This document shows positions 56,642-64,000 of a DNA stretch of 64,000 nt, in pieces; position 1 is the first letter of the stretch, and the number at the start of each line of letters is the position of its first letter. Under the pieces are notes generated by a model. The model was not told the DNA's origin and did no database searches. It saw nothing but the letters and a program-made list of their open reading frames with translations. Position numbers and translations under genes: made by a program. Where the stretch lies: contig JALGPY010000010.1 of the NCBI GenBank assembly GCA_023055425.1, forward strand, positions 17,209,363 to 17,273,362. Reading direction: 5' to 3'. The stretch comes from Linanthus parryae. Taxonomy: Eukaryota > Streptophyta > Magnoliopsida > Ericales > Polemoniaceae.

Positions 56642-58140
56642 ATGAGTATTGCAGGTGATCGTGGTTTCTCATAGGGAAGAGCTGCCAACAGACCTTCTCT
56701 ATTCTGTGGAGAAAAATTTTCTCACTGGAAAGCCCTCATGAAAATGTTCATTATTGATCAAGATCTAGAGATTTGGACCATTATCCAAAATGGACCTCAT
56801 ACTTTCTACACAGAAAAAGATGGGATCAGAACTCCCAAAACAGAAGACTCACTCTCCTCTTTTGAATTAGAGTAATGTTCTAAGAACTACAAAGCTATAA
56901 GCATTTTGTATTGTCCTTTGAGTGCAGATGAATTCAACAGGATCTTTGGATGCACAACTACAAAAGAAATATGGGATAAGCTTGTTGTTACCTTTGAGGG
57001 AACCAGTCAAGTCAAGCAAACCAAGATCAACATTTATCTCAGGCAATATGAGCTGTTTAAGATGAATGCAGATGAGTCCATCAGCGACATGTTCAAGAGG
57101 TTCACTGATATTGTCAACAACCTTGATTCACTGGGAAAAGATTTTTCCAACGAAGAAAAGGTAAGGAAGATTCTCAGATGTCTTCCAAAGGCAAAATGGG
57201 AACCAAAGACCACAGCTATTGAAGAAGCTCAAAATCTCTCAACTTTACAACTTGATGACCTACAAGGGATGCTCCTAACACATGAGATATCTATGAATGA
57301 AGTTGATGGACAACTCCCAGATGGTGTGAAGAACTTAGCTAGAAAAGCCAAAGACATTGAGAGAACACAAAGCCTTGAAACTGAGGATGGTGGTGATGAA
57401 GATCCAATTGCCTTAATGTCCTAAGCCTTGACAAGGATTCTCAAAATGAAGAAAAACATTGGAAATAAAGACTTCAACAGAGAAAGGCATAGATCATTCA
57501 GCATCAAGGACTACAAAGGTAAGTCCTCTTCACAAAATAAATCAAAAGTTATGAACTGCTTTGCATGTGGTGATCCAGGACACTTGATAAGAGATTGTCC
57601 ACACAAGAAAAGAAAGAGGTATCAAAAGAAAGATCATGAAAGAAGAAAGAAAGCCATGATATCTTCATGGAGTGATTCAGATAGCTCTAGTGAATCTGAA
57701 TCTGAGTAAGAACATGCAAACCTATGCTTCATGGGCAAAGCTTGATGAAAGTTCTGAGAAGAACATTAAGGTAATGGTAAATTGTCTGATTTCAATACCA
57801 AAAGAAGCTCTTTCAGAATATCTCAGAACAATGCTTTTGACTGAGGAAGATTATCAGAAAGAGATCAGACTTTTGAAAGAAAAATTTCATGAGCAAGCAA
57901 AAGAAAACTTACAACTTGTTTGCCTAAATAAGATTCTTGAAATCTCTCAGAAGAAAACTGGTAGTGATTTCAAGGCCTTGAAACCAGTTTCAAAGCCTTG
58001 AAAAAACAAGTCAAGGACGTAGTCACTGAGAACTCCTTCATAAGACATCAGGTTGATGAATTAGAGAAACAAAAGACTAATCTTTTTGAGAAACTTCAAA
58101 AATCTGAATTGGTCAAAGTCAAGCTTGCTGGATCATAAAA
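56642..58140 (+). pseudogene. SIRE-like copia gag, broken
   Basis: From the ATG at 56642 the frame is cut by TAG at 56672-56674 and TAA at 56873-56875. It is then open from about 56876 to a TAA at 57422, with a copia gag core (GCTTTKEIWDKLVVTFEGTS, MFKRFTDIVNNLDSLGK, RKILRCLPKAKWEPK). It resumes in frame with basic sequence and a standard zinc knuckle (CFACGDPGHLIRDC, 57557-57598) and a Ser/Glu tail to 57707. It shifts frame into a coiled-coil-like stretch (EEDYQKEIRLLKEKFHEQAK) up to about 58140. The rest of the element is cut by the copia insertion at 58272. Without the stops this would be a SIRE/Maximus-type gag that packages element RNA. Confidence 0.85.
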
Positions 58141-58271
58141 CAAGTTGAACTTGATTCTTGGAGGAAGTTCAAAGTCTGTTCACAAAGCTGGTATTGTATT
58201 CAAACCAAACTTTCCAAGAAGGAACAATACCAAATTTGTGAAAGCTGGAAACAAAACTTCTCCTACATGTC

Positions 58272-59712
58272 TGTTGGAATAGATTTCCTAGAGGAAATCT
58301 AGTTTAGTATGAATTATTTGTGGCTAGAAATTCATTTAATATTTATTGGATATTTAATATAATGAAGTCCTTAGATTTACAATTGTGTTGTTTATCTTAA
58401 ATATCCCTAGTCCAGTATAATGATTAATGGGACAATCATATATAGACCAGTATGGAGTTGGATTGATATGGAGATATCACGATCCAACACATAGGTGTTC
58501 ATTAAGGGTAATGTTGCACTGGATTGACCCATCTCCGAGAAGGCTACTCCGAGAAGGCTACGTACACGTTATGTTGAATCACAAGCGCTTCTCGCGGTGC
58601 AATGGTATTGTCATCCTTAGACTTGAAGTCACTAGATATTCTAGTTGTGGATTATTGTGATTTTGGTAGCGTTAAACGCTACACCGTGACTGGGTAGTTA
58701 TAAAGGCGTGTACTGGATACAGTAAGAAGCAAGCTAGAGATCGTAGTGGACGTTGATATAATTTGTCCCTCCCACATAACGGGGGCAAATATCCTAGGCC
58801 ACTCGAGGGATAGTGCTTATAGAATGTCTGGCCAGACTCAAATAAATCAATATGGGATATTGATGGTATTTGCACGAATAAGGCTATTCCCATGGATCGA
58901 GAAACTATGGATTGGATATACGAGGGTGACTTGTATGTCTCGTGTTCAATCCGGATATAGAGACAAAGGGATGAGACAATTACTTGTACAAATGTTGTCA
59001 AGATGACTATTCTATTAGTTGGCTAGAATGGATGTTTTGCTAGAAACCGCTCCATATTAGCAAATAGTTGCTACCAACTAGATAGAACCTATGGGTTCAC
59101 ACGCTATATAGAGTTGAACTAGATTTGGGAATTAATAATTGGATTATTTAATTAGAAGGATCACTTTGCAAAACCTTACAAACTTAGTAGGGACTAATTT
59201 GCAAGGAAGAGACTACATTGAATTCTAGTAGGACTAGAATAAGTCCTTTAGGTAGTTGGGAAGGAGTTGTTGGACTATATAAAGGACCCTCCTTCCTTCC
59301 TTCCCACAACTTATGATCATTATTGAACAAAACAAAGAGTGGGAGAGAACAAAAGGAGAGAGAGCAAGCAACAAGAGGAGCCGACCGCCCCTCTTGCCGC
59401 CGCCCATCTTGTCGGCCGCAAAGGAGGCCGAGACCCTCCTTTTGGGTCTCGTTTTGCGTGATTCTTCTTCCTCTTCCTCTTCCGGGCTAGCACAAAGGAC
59501 TTGGGAGATTATAGGATCAACTCTAGGCGTGGATCAACCATAGAGGACGTGACACAATTCGCGTTTGAAGTCATCAAAGAAGAGTCCTAAGGTGTGTTAT
59601 TGATTTCTTCCTTTACCATCGTTATGTCTCTTGACTTGTGATCCTTGGAGGGTTTTGCATGGTTTAGGATTGTTTGTGTTTCTGTTGCGCATCCATGAAT
59701 CAAAACCCTACA
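58272..59712 (+). repeat. 5' LTR of copia copy B
   Basis: TGTTGGAATAG ... ACCCTACA, 1441 bp. It has a 14-bp tandem duplication (CTCCGAGAAGGCTA twice, 58533-58560) not in copy A. TATA box at 59276-59283. Confidence 0.95.
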
Positions 59713-59713
59713 G

Positions 59714-59726
59714 TGGTATCAGAGCC
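59714..59726 (+). promoter_or_regulatory. Primer binding site of copia copy B
   Basis: TGGTATCAGAGCC, one base after the LTR, identical to copy A. Confidence 0.95.
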
Positions 59727-61274
59727 ACAGGTCGTAGAGCATAAACGTTGTTTATGTGTTACGTTTTAGTTGTTTTACACCTTAATTTGATTGTTTATCG
59801 CGTAAAACAAGACAAATCAAGCATGGGATGCAATTTGTCCATAATTAATCATAACAAGATCTAATTTTTGCATTGGATGCATGAATTGGTGAGTTTGAGA
59901 AATTTTAGGATCTTAGATCTAGGGTTTGGGCATCCTTGGGGAAGAAGGAGTTCTTCCAAAACAAGGAAACAACCAAACTTTGGCACCAAGCAAGGGAGTT
60001 GTTTCGGAAACAACTCCCTCAAGGAGGTTCGGCCCCCTAGGGGACCTCCCCTCTTGCTTGCCGCCCAAGCTTGGCCGCCCTATGGGCCGGGCGGCCCTAG
60101 AAATCCTAAAATCAATTAAAATTGACCATGCGCGTTAAAATTGGATTTTAACTGTTTATGTGAAAACCGCATGGTGATTGGATATGGCCTTCGGATGTGG
60201 TTTGATGTGGATGTTTAATTTTGTGGTTTGGTTTTACGGCCTGCGAGCTGATCAATTAATTGTAATAATTAATTAGGGTTTTATGGCCTGCGTGCCATTT
60301 TTTTCTCAACTTGTAAGATTTATTTTATTTAGTATAGAAGTTAGTTAGTGCTAGATAAAGTAGATTGTTAGCCAATATTGAAGAAAAGAAGCCCAAAGCC
60401 AAAGAAGCAAAAAAAAACATGGAGCATGGAGCATTCCACATGACTATGAAGGATGGACCAAAAGATCAAGACGCATGGAGATGTGTTTGTTTTAGGGTTC
60501 ATAGATAATTCCATTGGCTTGGAATATCTTAGTCTAGAAAAGGCCATATCCACATCACGTTTAATTTATGTTTTGTGGTTGTTTATTTTATTGTCTTATT
60601 ATTGTGTGGCTGGTGTATGGATGATGCATGCAATTAGGATAATAAGATAATTTGACAACCCGGATCTATTATTTGGAGTTGTGCCCAAACTCAAATAGAT
60701 AGATTAGTTGATATTGATCAACAAAACAATTAAAATTGAATTTAAAATCCCTCAAAAATAAAATATTGTCTTCTTGCATTCTCGTTATTTAAATACTCAT
60801 TATCATCATTATTTATCAGGTTCGTGCGTGCCAAAGCATGGCGACTTGGTTCATAATGATGGAACGCGATGGCACGTAACAATGTGAAATTGTTTAGATA
60901 AGAGGTTGAACACAACTGGGCTATTAATTTGATTAAGAAACCTAGAGGCAATCAATTGGGATTATCCATGTGGATGGATAAATAATGAGTTATTTGCCCA
61001 ATTGGACCAAGAGTTGCATATGGGATGCAATTGGAATTGTTCCTACCTAAAGTAGTCAAATTATGGGTGACTTGCCAAAGCAAGCTCATAAGGAGATGAA
61101 AGATGGATCTTGGCCCACTAGAAAATATAAAGATATTTTCCCCATTAATATCTTGAGGGTTATTAATCCGTAGAAAAATAGTGGGAGCTATATTTGATAA
61201 ACTAGCCATTATTGAATATAGTAAAAAATTCACAAATACTAAAACTTGCGTATTTTCCTTTTGTAGAATTCCAA
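59727..61274 (+). other. Leader of copia copy B
   Basis: Matches the copy A leader but lacks about 115 bp of GC-rich sequence after GGCGGCCCTA (about 60090-60100). The inverted repeats CATCATTAT/ATAATGATG and CGTGCC/GGCACG are kept (60800-60880). Confidence 0.8.
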
Positions 61275-64000
61275 ATGGCAAACAACTCATCGAGTTCATA
61301 ACATTCCCTACGATCTGTCCTTGAGAAGGACAAGCTCTCTGAACAAACTTTCTTGATTTGTACGGAAACTTGAGAATTGTTCTCAAGCAAGAGAAGAAAC
61401 TATACGCAATAGAGGAGCATGTTCCAGAAGTTCCAGGGAACCAAACACCTGCTGCCCTAAAGGCGTATCACAAGCGTGTTGATGACGCTAATGATGCGGC
61501 CTGGCTTATGTTATGCACCATGACTTATGAGCTTCAGAAGCAACAAGAAAACATGAATGCTGTCGATATGATCGAGCATCTGAAGCAGCTCTTCCAAGAG
61601 CAGGAAAGGGTAGAGAGGTATGAGGTCTCTAAGGCACTGTTCAAGTTTCATCTGGCAGAAGGGAACCCGGTGGGACCCCATGTACTCCGTATGATCAGGT
61701 ACTTGGAGAATCTCGCCCGACTAGGGTTCCCGGTCGGCCAAGAGTTGGCAACCGATCTCGTGTTGCAGTCGTTCCACGAGAGTTATGGACAGTTCATCAT
61801 GAACTATAACATGAACGAGATCGTGAAACCACTGCCCGATTTACTCAATATGTTGAGGACGGCTGAACAGAGCATCAACAAGGGTAAGGGCAAGGCCATT
61901 ATGATGGTACAGAAAGGAAAGGGCAAAAGGTTTGCCTCTTCCTCCAAGGGCAAAGGCAAGTCAGTTGCTAAGTCCAAGGAACCTGCCCTTAAGCCTGTTG
62001 GTGGCATTGCCAAAGGTGTGACTAAAGGTGAGTGTCACTACTGCAGTCAGCCTGCACACTGGAGGAGGAACTGCCCAAAATATCTGGAGGACAAGAGGCT
62101 TGGAATAGTGATTCCACCACCACCAGGTATTTTTGTTGTAGATGTCAATTTAACTGTCTCTACATCATGGGTATTAGATACTGGATGTGGATCTCATATT
62201 TGTCGAAATATGCAGGATCTATAGAGAAGTTGAAGATTGGCTAAAGGAGAGGTAGATCTGCGCGTTGGGAATGGAGCAAAGGTTGCTGCGTTGGCCATAG
62301 GCGTGTGCGAGCTATCTCTGCCTTCAGGATTAGTTTTAGAATTAAATAATTGCTATTTTGTGCCTGCTATGAGCAGAAACATTATTTCTATTTCTTGTTT
62401 GGACAAGGATGGTTTTATTATTTCAATAAAGAACAATTGTTTTTCATTTTATTTAATAATATTCACTATTTTAGTGCGTAATTATTTAATGGACTTTATG
62501 TCCTTGATCTAAGCAATCCTGTCTACAACATTAATACCAAGCGGATTAAAATAAATGATTTAAATCCTGCTTATTTATAACACTGTCGTTTAGGCCACAT
62601 AAATGAGAAACGTGTATCTAGACTCCATAAGGATGGATTACTAGACTCATTTGATTTTGAATCATATGAGACATGTGAGGCTTGTTTATTGGGGAAAATG
62701 ACAAAGTCCCCTTTCAATAAAAAAGGTGAGAGGACTAGTGAGCAATTGGCGCTCATACATACCGATGTGTGTGGGCCATTTGCCACGCCTGCCAGGGGTG
62801 GTTATGTCTACTTCATTACATTTACTGATGATTACAGTAGATATGGATTTGTGTACCTTATGAGGGCAAAATCCGAATCCTTCGAAGTGTTCAAAGAATT
62901 CAAGAATGAAGTAGTGAAGCAACTTGGCAAAAGTATCAAGTCTCTACGATCGGATCGTGGAGGAGAATACTTGAGCCAAGAGTTTGACGACTATCTTAGA
63001 GAGTGTGGGATCGTCTCCCAACTCACTCCACCCGGAACGCCGCAATGGAATGGCGTGCCCGAGAGGAGGAATCGAACCCTATTGGATATGGTTCGATCTA
63101 CGATGTGTCAAACCGATCTTCCATTATCATTTTGGGGCTACGCTCTATTAAGTGCAGTTTTCACCATTAACCGTGTTCCATCTAAATCAGTCATGAAGAC
63201 ACCATATGAGATGTGGAGTGGGAGGCGTCCCACACTGTCGTTCATGAGGATTTGGGGCTGTGATGTCAATGTAAAACGTTTACAATCAGACAAGCTAGGG
63301 TCGAAATCGGATAAGTGTAAACTTGTGGGGTACCCTAAGGAAACTAAGGGATACTACTTCTAGAATCCAACCGAGAACAAAGTGTTTGTTGCTCGGACCG
63401 GCGTGTTTCTAGAAAGAGAGTTTGTCTATAAAGAAGCAAGTGGGAGGAATGTAGAACTTGAAGAGGTTCAAGAACCACAAATCACTGAACCAATTATGGA
63501 ACATGAACATGAACCACAAGAAGTTGTGGAGCAACCTGTTCAGGTAACACAAGAGCTTCGTAGATCTAGTAGAGTGCGTCAGGAACCCGAGAGGTATGGA
63601 CTTCTTGTGACTGATTCCTGTGACACGATGCTCATAGATGATGAGCCTACTACCTATGAGGAGGCCACGAATGGCCCAGACTCTCAGAAGTGGCTAGAAG
63701 CCATGAGATCCGAGATGGAATCCATGTATACCAACAAAGTATGGACTTTGGTGGAACCACCCGAAGGGGCGCGGCCCATAGGGTGCAAATGGGTATTCAA
63801 GAAGAAGATCGACATGGATGGTAATGTGATTACCTATAAGGGCCGATTGGTGGCTAAAGGATTCAGACAGATTCATGGTATTGACTATGATGAAACCTTT
63901 TCACCAGTCGCTATGACCAAATCCATCCGAATCCTACTTGCAATTGCAGCATACCATGACTATGAGATTTGGCAGATGGATGTCAAAACAGCATTCCTTT
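61275..64000 (+). pseudogene. Copia copy B gag-pol, many stops, incomplete
   Basis: The ATG at 61275 is followed by TAA at 61299-61301, then a one-base loss near 61341. Gag is then open to TAG 62222-62224 and includes a standard zinc knuckle (CHYCSQPAHWRRNC) and a protease motif with its Asp (LDTGCGSH, Asp at 62177-62179). TGA follows at 62231-62233, a one-base loss near 62455 and TAA at 62578-62580. The integrase frame is open from about 62581 to TAG 63361 (IHTDVCGPF, RSDRGGEYLSQEF, PQWNGVPERRNR). RT begins (FKKKIDMDG, GIDYDETFSPVAM) and the window ends within DVKTAF, before the YVDD motif. The positions broken in copy A are mostly intact here and the reverse, so the two copies decayed independently. 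Confidence 0.95.

Larger units (their letters stand above)
58272..64000 (+). mobile_element. Ty1/copia retrotransposon, copy B (same family as copy A), cut by window end
   Basis: The 5' LTR (58272-59712), the tRNA-iMet PBS, the leader and gag-pol follow the order of copy A and match it almost base for base in coding parts. It has more small insertions, deletions and stops, so it is older or less constrained. It sits in the decayed SIRE-like element; the five bases before it are ATGTC and should recur after its 3' LTR beyond the window. Confidence 0.95.

Noticed and set aside
1..64000. A defence, toxin or biosynthetic gene system
   Set aside because: I read both strands and found only transposable elements and captured fragments. 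Nothing suggests a dedicated gene cluster.

Overview
The window looks like repeat-rich nuclear DNA of a flowering plant, probably a eudicot. The evidence is LTR retrotransposons of typical plant lineages primed by plant tRNAs, a Helitron-type transposon, GT-AG introns, and broken pieces of conserved plant genes. I see no intact host gene, rRNA gene, tRNA gene or CRISPR array. Almost everything is transposable elements nested in one another, and most of the sequence can be placed in a layered order.

Layer 1 is an old Ty3/gypsy element of Tat type on the minus strand. It fills the window from the left edge to 43922, with its 3' LTR off the left side. In its own direction it runs: 5' LTR (43922-43295), PBS, gag, protease, RT, [insertion], RNase H, integrase, a 54-bp tandem-repeat array, [insertion], and an antisense multi-exon extra ORF (plus strand, 3-2661). 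Layer 2a is a Helitron-like element (3270-19020) that starts with TC, ends with an 8-bp GC hairpin plus CTAG, and carries same-strand exon fragments of a plasma-membrane H+-ATPase, a telomere-repeat-binding Myb-type protein and an asparaginyl-tRNA synthetase. Layer 2b is a large non-autonomous LTR element (23010-39235, minus strand, 2185-bp LTRs, tRNA-Asp PBS, TSD GCTGT) that split the gypsy pol between RT and RNase H. Layer 3 is a Ty1/copia element (28114-36608, plus strand, TSD ATATC) that split the single ORF of layer 2b.

The right third is a mosaic of further elements. 43923-45740 holds fragments of copia LTR, leader and gag. 45746-50392 is an internally deleted relative of the layer 1 gypsy, in which an antisense plant-mobile-domain ORF faces the gag-protease remnant. 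50393-52616 is an unassigned AT-rich stretch. 52617-58271 holds two neighbouring SIRE-like copia pieces with LTRs in tandem and a decayed gag. 58272-64000 is a second, more decayed copy of the layer 3 copia family, cut by the window end inside RT.

The points most worth following are the gene-capturing Helitron, the apparently intact spliced antisense ORF, the unknown protein of the non-autonomous LTR element with its duplicated polypurine tract, and a possible pseudoknot in the copia leader. LTR boundaries with matching TSDs are solid. Family names are from recognition of motifs, with no database search.
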